Source: Capsaspora owczarzaki ATCC 30864
Taxonomy: Eukaryota; Opisthokonta; Filasterea
Length of the DNA stretch: 64,000 bases
NCBI RefSeq assembly: GCF_000151315.2
Contig: NW_011887293.1
Location: forward strand, 241,471-305,470
Reading direction: 5' to 3'
The notes beneath the pieces are model-generated. The model worked only from the letters and a program-made list of their open reading frames with translations, made no database searches and was not told the DNA's origin. Below, one piece after another: positions 20,408 to 32,242 of this stretch; positions within the stretch are counted from its first letter, which is position 1, and each line of letters begins with the position of its first letter. The translations under genes were made by a program, and so were the position numbers.

Positions 20408-21034
20408 TGCACGCCAAACCCATGCCAGCCCACTTTGTCCGGGTGCATCACCCCCTATCGCATTAAAAACCATTGTGATGTATTGTGATTTTGCGCCCTT
20501 GGTCTTCCACTCAATTCTCATTCATTTTCAAAGCCTTAAGCGAGCCGAAAACAGCTTTATTGAAAGATCACTCGATCACAGTGTGTCGCGCCAGAACGAC
20601 AGACAAATCTCATGCTAGCAACGAATATTCAGTCTACAGTAGATCTATGTTTGACTATAACCCTCGTGCGCCGAAAACGACGACGAGCTTCAGCAAGCAT
20701 TTGTCTGGTAGCTTTGACATTGTGTGGCTGCTTTAGATCGACAAAAAAGTCAACAACAACAACAACAACAACCGCTTTCACACAGCATTACATCAACCAC
20801 TCGTTGGCTCCTTCCAATGGTTTGTAGGCGCTCAACCAGCTGTTGGAACTCCTTTGGCGCCAACCCAAGGTTAAGCCGCAACTTTTAGACTTTTTCCTGC
20901 ATTTGCTCACCCTTTGTCTGTTGCGACTTGATCCAACCCTCGGTCGTGCTGGTCGCAGAATGACCCCTGTCATCTCAGAATTCTCAGCACTCTCAGAACC
21001 CTCAGTCTTTTTCTTCTTCTTCTTCTTCTTCTTC
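20408..21034. other. Intergenic spacer upstream of VPS11
   Basis: About 630 bp. It holds a (CAA)n run at about 20751-20771 and a (TTC)n run at about 21010-21034 that abuts the VPS11 start codon. No other structure recognised. Confidence 0.5.
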
Positions 21035-24000
21035 ATGGCACTTGTTCAGTGGCGCAAGTTCCAATTCTTCGACCGCGAAGTTGTCCGCGAGCTCGAGGAG
21101 AGCAGCGGCCTGCCCAGCAAGGATGCCTCTGCTGCTGGCAAGCAGGACGCCAACAAGGACAGAGATCCATCTGCCCCGCAAACGCCAGTGCCCGCGACGC
21201 TCCAGGTAAAAAAAAAAAAATAAAATAAAAAGTGCAAATTTCCAGCCAAATTTCAATCGAAAAATAAAAAAATAAAAAATAAAAAAATCAGTGAGATCTC
21301 ATTGATGACCCTGCGTTCGGTTGGCTTGCCCTGACCCCGTCCGCTTGTCTCGTACCTGCTGTCTTGTGTGTCTGTGGGCTAGTCGATGAACATTTCCGCG
21401 TGCACGAGCGGCCACGGCAACCTGGTCTTTGGCGACACGGACGGCCTCGTCCACTTTGTCGATCGCTCGTATCGCATCACGAGCTTCCGTGCGTACGAGT
21501 TCCAGGTCACCAGGCTCAAGCAGATGAAGCAGCAGAACATTTTGGTCACTGTCGGCGTAAGTCCCGTGTCGATCTCTGCTGCGCACTTGATGAGAGGAGA
21601 GCCGGGGGAAAAAAATTGTGCTCATTCTATCTCTGCTGCTCCTGTGCACCACCACCACTACCAACCACCCCGCCGCCTCTGTTTCATGTTCCGTCCTTGG
21701 TCGTGGGTAGATTGATGAGGAAACGGGAGGCCAGCCACCGGTCATCAAGGTCTGGAACGTGGACAAGTTCGACAAGACGGGCTCGCCAACGCTCGTCAAG
21801 AGCATGCGCCCGCTGCACAACAACCGCGCGTACATGGTGTCATCGATCGCAGTGCTGGACAACCTGTCCCAGATGGCTGTTGGCCTGGTCAACGGTGTCG
21901 TTCTGCTGTACCGAGGTGACATTACGCGCGACCGCTTCTCGCGCACCAAAGTCCTCCATGAAGACACCGTCCCAATTACCGGCCTCGGCTTCCGCCAGAC
22001 GGGTGCAAACGTGACGCTGTTTGTTGCAACCTCGGCTGCCATCTTTGCGTATTCTACGACTGGTCGTGAGCGACGGGTGAGTGACCGATTGTCGTTGCGA
22101 GAAAGGGGGGATTTTGGTGGTTGTCAACCTCTCTCTCACATTCGCTTGGAATTGGAATATTGCACCTATATGGCACCGCCTGATACAACTCGCAGGAGGT
22201 ACTTGATGACAATGGCGTCGAGCTCAACTGCACGACCGTCAGCGAGCCTGAAGGCGATTTTGTCGTCGCTCGCAACGAGGCAGTGTACTTTTTCGAAGTG
22301 GAAGATCGTGGCCCGGCCTTTGCCTTTGAAGGTATGTCAAACTCATTGCCTTTTTTTTCTCGTTCTTTAATTCTTGGGCGTGCTCTCGCTCATGCTGCTT
22401 TGAATTTTCACAATGACTTTTGATGACATCCACTCCAGGCCCGAAAAGGCTCGTGTCCTGGTTCCGCAACTATCTGATTGTCGTGACTAGCCCACAGACC
22501 AATGCTCCTCCCGTTTCTGGGAGCACGGCGGGCTCGGCCGTTGCGGCATCGGCATCAACCATGCGGCCCTCGCTGTCCCGCGTCAACACGGTCAGCATTT
22601 ACGACGTCAAGAACAAGTTTATTGCGTTCCAGGCCACGTTCAACGATGTCATTGACGTGGTGAATGAATGGGGTGCTATTTACGTCCTGACGGCTGAGAA
22701 GAAAGTGTTTATTCTGGAGGAGAAGGACACCCAGTCCAAGCTTGAAATTCTCTTCAAGAAGAACCTGTACCAGGTCGCCATCTCCCTTGCCAACAGCCAA
22801 AACTATGACTACGACAGCATCATTGAGATTTTCACGCAGTTTGGCGATCACCTTTATGGCAAAGGCGACTACGACAATGCCATTGCGCAGTATATTCGCA
22901 CGATTGGTAGTCTTGAGCCGTCCTATGTCATTCGCAAGGTATAGAGTTTGAATTGGTGTTTTGTATATGGTGGACCCTCTGTGGGTGCACGCAAGTCGCT
23001 GATTTTTTTTTTTTTTTTTGCTTTTGTTTCGCGCGTTTGCCACTGCAGTTCCTTGATGCCCAACGCATCCACAACCTTACGTCCTATTTGCAAGCTTTGC
23101 ACGAGCACGGTTTGGCCAACGCAGACCATACCACTCTTTTGCTGAATTGCTATACCAAGCTGAAGGACGTCAAGAAATTGGACGATTTCATCAAGGTTAA
23201 CACCAGTAGTGGAAGGGGGTTTGGTTTGTTTTTGCATGCGCTTTGTTGCTCATCTTCGAAACTGTGTGTGTGTGGTGGGGGGGGGGCGCGTCTCTTTATT
23301 TGCATCTGCGAACGATTCTAGACGGCCAAGGAGGGCAACTTTGAAGTTGAAACAGCCATCAAAGTCTGTCGACAGGCTGGCTACCACCAGCACGCTTTGT
23401 ATCTCGCTCGCAAGCATCAGCGTCATGAATGGTATGTGTCTTGTGCCTGTAGCTTGGTCTGCAGTCCTTCTCGCTTTGCTCGTTGCCTTGGGGAGGGGGG
23501 CGTGCTTCTCAGATGGGTTTGGTTTGTTTGCTCATTGTTTTTTTTCTTCCTGTTTTTCAATCATGCTGCAGGTACCTGAGGATTCAGCTCGAAAACATTC
23601 GCAACTACGAAGATGGTCTCGAGTACATTTCTACTCTCGAGTTTGCGGAAGTGAGTTTGACCCCCCCCCCCCAATGAGTCGTTCGTTGATGCGTATTAGC
23701 TTGTGCTGATCCCCTTCACACTTGATTATTGTTGTCTGTAAGGCCGAGAAAACGTTGAAAGATTACGGCCGCATTCTCGTCAACAATCTGCCCGAGAAGA
23801 CGACCAATTTGTTGATTTCTCTTTGCACCGACTACAAGCCACGACATTCGGTCGACCATGTCCCCGCGGCGCCCGCCCGTGAGTCCCAGATGCAGCAACA
23901 TGGGGCGTTTTGTCTGGTTTTTTGGAAGAAGAGGAAAAAGAAAAAACAGCAGACCCCGCTCACCCCATTTGTTTTTCTGTAATCGTCCAACACACACAGC

Positions 24001-25907
24001 CGCTCCAGCTGTGAAACACCGTGCTCGCCACATTGACGCAGAGATGGACCCGCTGCCAATCGACATGTCTTCGCTCTCGCCAGAAGACCGCGACCGCGCC
24101 TTGCTGTTCGGCCCTCCTCGCAAGACTGCTGCTGCAACCCCTTCGCCAATGCCCCCGCAGCAGGAAGACGACATGTTGGCCATGAGCTCGGGTTCTGGCG
24201 GCTACATGAGCTCGACGCCCTCCAAGATTGCTCGTGCCAAGCCCGAAGAATTCATTCACATTTACGTCAACCAAATGTCTTGGCTCATGTTCTTCCTGGA
24301 GCAGATTATCGACAAGATTTCTGATGCCTCCCCTCTGGTTTACAACACGCTTCTTGAACTTTACCTGAAGGATAGCCGAGTGAGTATTGGCGACGTTTGT
24401 GTCCGGGAGGACTCGAGCCTTGCTCATCTAAACCATTCCCCTTTTCTCTCTCTCTTCTCTCTCTCTTCTCTCTCTCTTCTCTCTCTCTTCTCTCTTTCTC
24501 TCTCTCTTTCTCTCTCCCTTCCTTTTGCTCTGGTACAGGACCCAAGTCTCACTCCAGTACTCAAAGCGCGTCGTGAACAAGCAGCTCTGGACCTGCTGAT
24601 GCGCCCTGGCGAAACATACGACCTTGATCACGCCATGGTTCTCGCTCAAATGTACAAGTTCAAGGAAGGCATTCTGTGCCTTTACGAGCGGGCCAAGCTA
24701 TTCCAGCAGATTGTGCAGTATTACATGGAAGTTGGCGACACGACACGAATCTTGCAGACCTGCAAAAAATACGGGTAAGTGCCAAAGCAGACGATTTTGA
24801 TTTGGCTGGGCGCTTTTTGACGTTGGTCGTTGGTCGCTGTTCGCTGACTCTTCACTGTGCTGCAGCAAACAAGATCCCAACGTTTGGATTCAAGTGCTGT
24901 CGCATTTCGCGTCGCGCGAGGAAGATTGCCGTGCTGAGATTGTGGAAATTCTCTCCAACATTGACAAGGGCAACCTTCTCCCGCCGTTGCTTGTGGTGCA
25001 AATCCTTGGGCAAAATTCCACTGCCACCTTGTCCATAATCAAGGACTACGTGACCCGACGACTCACCTCCGAGAACCAGTACATTCAAGAGGTACAGGAT
25101 TTGCGTGTTTTTGGATACGGAGCGGGGCAGCTTCCTCACTTCTTCTTCTTCTTCTTCATCTTCTTCTTCTTGTCTGCCATGCGTACTTTACTTGCCAGGA
25201 TGAGCGGCTGATCCGTCAATATCGCGATGAAACGACCAAGATGCGTGATGAGATTGACGAACTGCGTACTTCGTGAGTGCCATTTGTTTATCTTTTCTTT
25301 TCTGCTCTGGACTCTCTGGCGTTGGGTTTTGCGTTGGCGCAGTTTTCTGTGCGGTTGTCGAAAAGCAACAGCTTGACCTCACTGATGTTTTGTTTTGTCG
25401 GTTTTTTTCGGTGTCCAGCGCAAAAATCTTCCAAGTCACCAAATGCACGGCCTGCACCGGCCCTCTTGATCTCCCCTCGGTGCATTTCATGTGCGGACAC
25501 TCGTATCATCACCAGTAAGTGAACCAGTTTTGGGTGTGCACGGTTGCGAAGGGCTTGTTTGAGTCTAACGTCGTCACTGCAGTTGCTTGGGCGACGAACG
25601 CGAATGCCTGCGTTGTGCTCCGGAGAACAAGAAGATTCAAGACATTATTCGTGCGCAAGAGCAATCCGCCGATCATCACGAGGCCTTTTTCAAGCAGGTA
25701 TGCCCTTCCGTTTTCGGATGTTCTTGCCGTGCTCGTTTTGTGGATGGAAGCATTTATTCATTTGCGGCTTCCTTGTGGGGTTTTTTTTTCTGCTGGCTCG
25801 AATAGATGCAAGCTGCAAACGACGGCTTTTCGGTGGTCGCGGACTACTATGGCCGCGGCGTCTTCAACAAAATGCAACTTGTTGGCGAGCCGCAAGCGCG
25901 ACGCTGA
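21035..25907 (+). CDS. VPS11: VPS11/PEP5, core subunit of CORVET and HOPS
   Basis: Scaffold subunit of the endosomal and lysosomal tethering complexes. Sixteen exons: 21035-21205, 21383-21556, 21711-22076, 22196-22331, 22439-22938, 23049-23195, 23322-23431, 23572-23650, 23743-23878, 24000-24379, 24539-24774, 24866-25091, 25199-25272, 25419-25514, 25583-25697, 25806-25907; all GT-AG and in phase, 1,015 aa. N-terminal beta-propeller begins LVQWRKFQFFDREVVREL; family blocks include NLVFGDTDG, GDITRDRFS, VTGLGF-like ITGLGFRQTG, KLEILFKKNLYQVA, YIRTIGSLEPSYVIRKFLD, NADHTTLLLNCYTKLKDV, PPLLVVQILGQNSTATLS. The C-terminal RING-H2 reads CTACTGPLDLPSVHFMCGHS, YHHQHC and CLRCAPE, with all eight zinc ligands apparent. 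The last exon ends DYYGRGVFNKMQL. Matches human VPS11 along its whole length. Intron 24380-24538 is a CT-rich microsatellite. Confidence 0.97.
24437..24528 (+). repeat. (CT)n microsatellite in a VPS11 intron
   Basis: A pyrimidine tract of TCTCTCT blocks about 90 bp long fills most of the intron before the exon at 24539, acting in effect as an oversized polypyrimidine tract. Confidence 0.85.
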
Positions 25908-26399
25908 CAGCGTTTGTGATTTATTCATTTTCTTGGCTTTGTTGCCGATCTGCTTTTCTGCGTTGCAGTGATGTTGAGCTACAACTGTTCCTGTCGATAC
26001 ACTTTTGATCTCGTTCTTTTGCTTTCTGGCCTCGCTTTTTCTTTGCCACACAATCCCGTGATGGAACGACCAGAACAACAAACAAAAAATTCAGAAATCA
26101 TCCGATACGCGAATAAAACGGAAAAGGTCTGGCGCTCGTCAGACCTGTTCGGCTGATCCAGCGCCTTCCGCGCCCGTCTGGCTGAGACACTGACACTGCA
26201 TTTGCGTCTGTGTCATGTTGGAGGCGCGGCGTTCAGCAGACCAAATGCCTGGTTCAACGTTGCATTGATTTTTTTTTTTTGGTTATTTATTTTTTTTTTT
26301 TTTTGGTTATTTATTTTTGAATTTTGACATTTTATTTTATTTTTATTTTTCTCCATTCTTTTTTTTTTTTTTTTTTTTTTTTTGTCTGAAACAAAAGCA
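25908..26399. other. Intergenic spacer with imperfect T-rich repeats
   Basis: About 490 bp between VPS11 and the Sec23-like gene. Two imperfect copies of GGTTATTTATTTTTT occur at about 26280-26320, and a T run of about 25 lies at 26358-26383, just before the start codon. No gene recognised. Confidence 0.5.
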
Positions 26400-27284
26400 A
26401 TGTCGGTCCATTCCGCCGGCGTGACTCCGGCCATGGCTGCAGTCGCCTTGAACACATCATCCGTGCGTGCGTGCACACGGATGGTGCCAAAGACGGTGGC
26501 GCTGGCACAGGCGTCGGGTCTGCCGTTCGGCCTCCACCTGTCGACGATGAGTGGGCAGGAGATGCGATTGGTGGATGAAGAGCTCTTGGCGTACAAGCCA
26601 GATCCCGCCGCGGTGCTGCGGAGCGGACGACAGGACGATGCAACAGTGCAAGCACTGTCGCCTCAGAACGCGTCTGCTGCCGGCGTCGCAGGGCCAGGCG
26701 CAAGTCGCGGTGGAAGCACCGTGCTTGGACTCCCAGTTGCTGAAAGTTTTGTTGGTCTGACTTTTGTCGTCCCAGACTCGCGGGAGAACACTGCGACCCC
26801 CGTGCTCATCCCCGCCAGTCGCCGCGACGCCAGTGTCGGCGAGGCTCTTGCCTCTGCCGCGCCGCATGGGCAGGCGGAGGCAGAGCCGAGCCGCCGCGGT
26901 GGGGCTCACCTGCTCAGCCCGCAGAGCCAAAGCGGTAACGTGGCTCAGCAGCAGCAGCAGCCGTCCCAGACGCTGCAGCAGCCGCGCGTCAGCAGCCCCA
27001 TCTCCGGCATGACTTCGTTTGTCACTCAGCGCAACTCGCTGCTCATCCCCAGCAAGGCGCCCGTGGTCCATCTCCCGCCAGACTCGTGTAACGCTTGCCG
27101 TGGTTATTTCAACCGCCATTGCGTCTCGCTTTCCTCAGGTGCGTACTACTCTCTTGCTCTCCTCCACTCAAACACCCTCCCCCTCGCGCCTCTGGTCTTT
27201 GTTTCCACCATATCTCTCTTCTCTCTTTGTGGCATGCTCGCAGTGCTGTTGGGCTTTTTATTGTGGGGCGCACAAAAGCAAAAA

Positions 27285-27323
<39 letters not shown>

Positions 27324-30300
27324 CGTTAATAATCCGCAAAACAAATGCCGTTCAGAAAATGCCTTTACTAGGAGTTTTTTTAAAGTTTTTTTTTAATTTT
27401 TGGAATGAGTTTTTTTGTCGTTTCTTTTGTGGTGCGATTTGGGGGGTGGGCTTTGTTGGTCTGCTTCCTTGGCGGACTGCGAGGCTGTGTTGGGCGGTCG
27501 AGCGGTGTCAAGCGAGCGGCAGTTGGGCTTGACTTTTGCTGAGCGCACCAAAAAAAAAAAAAAAAAAATCATCATCATGGCAATTACACATCTCGCTCGC
27601 TCGCTCGCTTTGCACACACTCCGACAAGGCGGTAGAAGGGGATTTGGGGGGGGGATGGCGCGTCTGACGTGCGTCCAGAGTCCAGCGGGAAAAACCCGAA
27701 AACTCGACCAGCTTGATTGCCTCAGAACAAGTGCGCTCGGCTTTTTTTTTTTTTTTTTGCTTTTTTTTTTTTCGTTTTTTCTTGTTTTGAGTGTTTTCCG
27801 AGAAAAAGCAAGTTCGCACTTTTTCGCTTTTCTTTTTCTTTTTTGGTGCGGATTTTGGCTTTTCCACCGCCTGTTTTCGGCGCTCTTTGCTGAAGGGCAG
27901 AGTAAAGAGATAAATAAGGGCACGGACATCAGTCCCTTTGGAGTTGCAGAACGAGGACAGAAAGCCCCATTTTGTTCAGAATTGTTCGAAAACCTTCTTT
28001 TTTTTTCGTTTTTTTTTTTAAAAACCAAAATTTCTTGTTTTTGATCTGCCTTCTTTCCCGCCCTTCTCAATCCGCGGGATATTGAAAATCGTAGCGGGAT
28101 TTGTGTTGTGCATTGGATCAACCAAGGCGATCATAGTGCGCGTACACTCTGGCGTCGTGGCTGTTGGATTGGAAAAAAGGGGCGTGCGTTGTGTCTCAGC
28201 CAGATCGGCGCTTCCCGATCTGGGCTGGATCTTGGTTTTGCGTGTGTCCGTCATTTTTGAGGTTTATTCGCTTTTTGGTGTTTTTCTTGCTTGTGTCTTT
28301 TTTTTCCTTTTTTCGTTTTCTGTCTCTTTTCTCGGACGGTTTGTTTTTTTTTTTTTCAACACTGCTTTCTTATCGCTCGCTTTAGCGCGCATTTGCTGTT
28401 CAACGGTGTCGAGTGAGAATTCTATGTGGGACAACATCCACCTTTCGCCGATAGCTCACTTTGTATTTTTTTTTTGTGGGGCAATTTGTCGTGTGCTGAA
28501 TCACAGGCGACTGGAAATGCTGCTTGTGTCCGCACATCAACCCTCCACTACGGCGGGCAGTGCGCCCCGAAGAGCTGATGCATGACACGATCGAGTACAA
28601 TGTGGCACAAGACACGGTAATGCTTGCTAGTACCGCTGCCTCCTCCTCTCTCGGTTGTCGACTAACAATCAAAACCCAAAAAAAAAAAAAAAAAAAATTT
28701 CGTCGTCCTGTTGTTGTTGTGTGAAAAACCGCAGCCACTTGCAATGGCGCACCCGGAACCGGTCATCGTCCTGCTGTTCGACGAGAACATTCCCCAGTCC
28801 CACGTCAAGGTGTGTATACAAACGGATTGTGGTTTTTTTTGCAGTTTGTGCGACAGAGCTTGCCGAAGAGTTCAGCAATTTTGAGTCAATGCGTGAAGCA
28901 ATCTCCTCATTTTTTTTTTTCCTTCTCTCCTCTCTCATCATGTTCTCACTTCATGCCGCTCGTACTTTGGTCCTGCTGTGGCTGGTCCTGCGCTCCCACT
29001 TGCTAAATTCCTGCTTTGCTCTGTCCTTCCTGCCTGGCATCTTCTTTTGTTCGCTTGGTTGCCACTTTGCACGGCGTAGGAGACAATCATTGCGCTCAAG
29101 AACACACTCGACGACATGCCTCGGTCGGCGAAAGTCGCAGTCGTCACTTTTTCCACTCTAGTCTCCGTCTACCGACTCACGGCCACGGCGTCGTCGAGCT
29201 CGGATGTATTCCCAGGCTCCACACTCCTCAGTCTGGATGACGCAGCCCAGCTGAGCGAGTCCTTGGACTCGTACATTGTTCCTCTCCATGCGAATCTGCT
29301 GGCCGTCATGCGCGCCGTCTATCTGTCCAACCGTTCGACGGGGCCGACGTCCTCTCCTGCAGCTGCCAAGTGCTGTCTGGGATCCGCTCTGGCGGTTGCC
29401 GAGACGCTCCTGAAGCGTAAGTAGCGTTGAGGCTTGTGCGCAGTCGACTGCATTGTCAACCATTGGAGATGATTTTTTTAACTTTTTTTCTTGTCTCTTT
29501 TTTGCCACAGAATGGACAAGGCGATCGAATACGCCTCAGTTGCCTCGCGGAAGTCAGATTATCGTGTTCGCATCAGGGCATCCGAGCTACGGCCCGGGCG
29601 CAGTTGTGGAGGAGCATGAGATGGTACGGGCTTTTTTTTTTTTTTTTTTTTTTTTTTTGTTCTTCGTTGTACGGGCTTTTTTTTTTTTTTTTTTTTTTTT
29701 TTTGTTCTTCGTTTTTTTCCCTTTGTCCCTCTTTTGTTTTGAATTCTGCTCCACCAAGAAATGTTGCTGCGGCGGAATTTTACAGTCGGCTTTACGCACC
29801 AAGAAATGTTGCTGCGGCGGAATTTTACAGTCGGCTTTCCGCATCCGCACGCCAGATGGACGTGCTTGTTAATATTGTGTGCATTGGGTTTGCGTACTTT
29901 TGCATTCCAGTTCTTCGCTCGGCTGTAAGACTTTCCCCCCCCCCCAAGCATTCTTCAATCTTGAAACGGCACTCACATTGTATTTGGGGGAACAGATCCA
30001 ACCATCTGGCGGCACGCTCGTCATGCACAATGAAGTTCGACAGGAAATGGCGGCTGATTTGCGATTCCTTTTGTTGCAGCGTGAGTACTTGTCCCTTGCC
30101 TTCGTTTGTGCCCTTTTTTTGGTTGGAGCTCACGGTTTGTTCTAAATTGTTTCGTTCCATCGACCTTCAACAGCCTATGGACGCGATGGACGAGTCTCGT
30201 ACAAGTGCTCCACCAATTCGATCGAGCTAACGCATGTTATTGGTCCTGCGTCGCCATTGCGTGACACGGACAAGATGGGGGCGGACGACTTGTGCTTTTT

Positions 30301-31416
30301 GGCAACAGTGCGTCCACATCAAAGTCTCGGCGTTCTATTCGAGGTCGTGCGCGACATTACCGATGAAAATGTCTTTTTCCAGTTTACATCGCAGTACACC
30401 AATCCCATGGGCGACCTGTACGGATCAAACGAGTTGTTAGGCCAATGCTTTCTGCACTGTATGACTCAATCCTGGCTCTTTTTTTTTTTTTTTTTTCCTT
30501 TTTTCTTTTTTTTTCTTCTTTTGCGCAGCGTTCACCGTGTCACAACCTTGCGCTACTCGACTACCACGGATCGTGCTGCCTTGCTGGACTCTGCGGACAC
30601 GGATGCCTGTGTGGCATTCATTGCCAAGCAGGCGATTCTTGCCAGTCGAGATGGCGCAACACCAGCCCAAATTGTTTCCCAGCTGTATGGCAAACCTTGC
30701 TTCTTGTCAAGCATTGTGCTGCTGAGAGTGTGTCCCTGACAAGTCTTTTCTCTTTTGACTCGCTTGCTGTACACAAACAGCGACTATCAACTCGGCTTTG
30801 TGTTGAAGGCGCATTCTGATTTCGATCGCTTCAACCATCAAACCAAGCTCGTGCTTCCGACGGCCATTGAAGATTTGCCTTCCAGGTTTGTGAAGCGTGT
30901 TGTGGTGTTGATCATGAGGAGCAGTGCGGCGCACTCACCTGGGTTTGGCACCAACAGAATGTACCATCTGCGACGAAGCCCCATGCTGGCTACCCAGATG
31001 CAGCCGGCAGACGACATTGAGTACCTGCGCTCCATCTTTTTGCAGAGCGACGTCGTGACCTGCCGGAAGATGATTGAGCCTCTGATGTTTGAAGTCAGCG
31101 ACTGCGGGACGTTCACACCTCTATCGCTCAGCACGCTCAGCCTCTGGCCCGATCGCACAATCCTCGTCGATTACGAAACGCACATTCACGTGTGGTTGGG
31201 CTTGGCTGTGGTCAACAAGCTGCAGGCCGAGGCCATTCACGCCGGCGCCACCAAGCTTGACATGGCGAGCCACGCTCCCATGACCTGGTGCCACAAGTAC
31301 GTGCGTCGCGCTTCCATGACCTGGTGCCACAAGTACGTGCGTCGCGCTTCCTCGCTGCGGTTCCCGCATCCTCAGTTTATCGCCATGCTTACTCCTGCGC
31401 ACAACGTAAGAAAAGT

Positions 31417-31512
<96 letters not shown>

Positions 31513-31726
31513 AACAATTCAGGTTGCTCACTTCGGCGTTATTCGATTGCGTTGACAGGACACGATTGCACTGAATCTTATCGACGCCCCAGACCTGGCG
31601 CGGCTCAGCGTAGAACAATTGCAGTCGCATCTGGAGAGGTTTCCGAAATCCGACGAGTGGTCGCTGCGGAATTACCTGCGCTTCATCCAAACACTCGACA
31701 TGAAACACAGACCTGCTCCACTATAA
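26400..31726 (+). CDS. Divergent Sec23-like COPII-family protein
   Basis: Likely exons: 26400-27138, 28507-28616, 28735-28809, 29080-29416, 29511-29623, about 29856-29924, 29996-30080, 30174 to about 30458, 30529-30684, 30781-30885, 30958-31405, 31559-31726. A long disordered N-terminus precedes a zinc finger split by a 1.37-kb intron (CNAC in exon 1, DWKCCLC in exon 2). A trunk/vWA-like domain follows (VIVLLFDENI, VAVVTFSTLVSVYRL, QIIVFASGHPSYGPGAVV), then a beta-sandwich (LGVLFEVVRDITDENVFFQF), a helical part (VHRVTTLRYSTTTDRAALL, MYHLRRSPMLATQ) and a gelsolin-like domain (SLWPDRTILVDYE). The order is that of Sec23/Sec24, closest to Sec23, but divergent. Two junctions are unsure. A coding-like stretch (AAAEFYSRL) sits inside the 29624-29855 intron out of phase with exon 5. 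The 30458/30529 junction is off by one base unless the donor is near 30433. A 12-residue duplication (MTWCHKYVRRAS) lies in the gelsolin-like domain. Confidence 0.75.
27291..27322 (+). repeat. Poly-A tract in the long intron of the Sec23-like gene
   Basis: An uninterrupted run of about 32 A. The same 1.37-kb intron (27139-28506) also has A runs near 27550 and T runs near 27740 and 28350. No coding sequence recognised in the intron. Confidence 0.8.
29624..29842 (+). repeat. Two separate 45-bp tandem duplications in one intron
   Basis: Unit 1: GTACGGGC followed by poly-T and GTTCTTCGTT, at 29624-29668 and 29669-29713. Unit 2: ACCAAGAAATGTTGCTGCGG and onward, at 29753-29797 and 29798-29842, encoding RNVAAAEFYSRL twice in an open frame. 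Both have a 45-bp period and are virtually perfect. Confidence 0.8.
31280..31351 (+). repeat. 36-bp in-frame tandem duplication in the Sec23-like exon 11
   Basis: The 36-nt unit beginning ATGACCTGGTGCCACAAGTA occurs at 31280-31315 and again at 31316-31351 without a mismatch. It doubles 12 residues of the gelsolin-like domain. Confidence 0.9.
31422..31512 (+). repeat. (GCT/GTT)n trinucleotide microsatellite in the last intron
   Basis: About 30 trinucleotide units, mostly CTG/GCT with an internal GTT block, lie between the donor at 31406 and the acceptor at 31558. Confidence 0.9.
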
Positions 31727-32242
31727 CCCCTGTCGTTGACCGGTCAGCCACGAACACCCAGTTCTTTGTTGCGTGCTGGTTCACACAATAAACAATGAAA
31801 GCAGTCGCACAACGTGGGAATCAAGTTTGCTTGCTGCCTGCTAGGCCATGGCCGTAACCAGGCTCCAGAGAAGAGAATTCCAAAATGCGTGGTGCCAACC
31901 AGTAGCGAGCTGATTCGGTCTCAAGCTCGTGTTGCTTCACAAACCTCACATCCACTTCCAATTCCACAAAATACCGCAGTATTCACCAATCCCGTGATAG
32001 GGAATGTGCAAAGCGCGATCGAGCGCGCCTCTTCTCGCTTCCAAACAGAGAACAATCCATCCATTACTTTGCATCGTGGTGAAACACATGAAAATGACAG
32101 TGAGCCTTGCTTGCTTTGTTTGTTTGTTTTTAAATGAATGCTGTATTGCTTCCCTCCCGAAACTTGCACCGATAACACTGCTCAACGAGTCAGTGTGTCA
32201 ACACAAGCCCGCTTGAAAGAAAATAAACGGTGCGGGATTCCT
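31727..32242. other. Convergent 3' spacer with a poly(A) signal
   Basis: About 515 bp between the stops of the Sec23-like gene and QCR7. AATAAA at 31787-31792, 61 bp after the Sec23-like stop, is a likely polyadenylation signal. A 107-codon ORF (31814-32137) has no recognisable features. Confidence 0.5.
31787..31792 (+). promoter_or_regulatory. Polyadenylation signal AATAAA
   Basis: Canonical hexamer 61 bp downstream of the Sec23-like stop codon in the sense orientation. Confidence 0.55.

Noticed and set aside
27139-28506. ORFs of 200-240 codons inside the 1.37-kb intron of the Sec23-like gene
   Set aside because: They consist of translated poly-A/poly-T and low-complexity sequence; the flanking exons join perfectly to make the zinc finger.
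30755-31513. Single long ORF continuing into poly-Cys at the end of the Sec23-like gene
   Set aside because: The poly-Cys is the CTG microsatellite of an intron; a GT donor at 31406 and an AG acceptor at 31558 give the proper C-terminus.
31814-32137. 107-codon ORF in the spacer after the Sec23-like gene
   Set aside because: No recognisable features and lies just after a poly(A) signal between two convergent genes.
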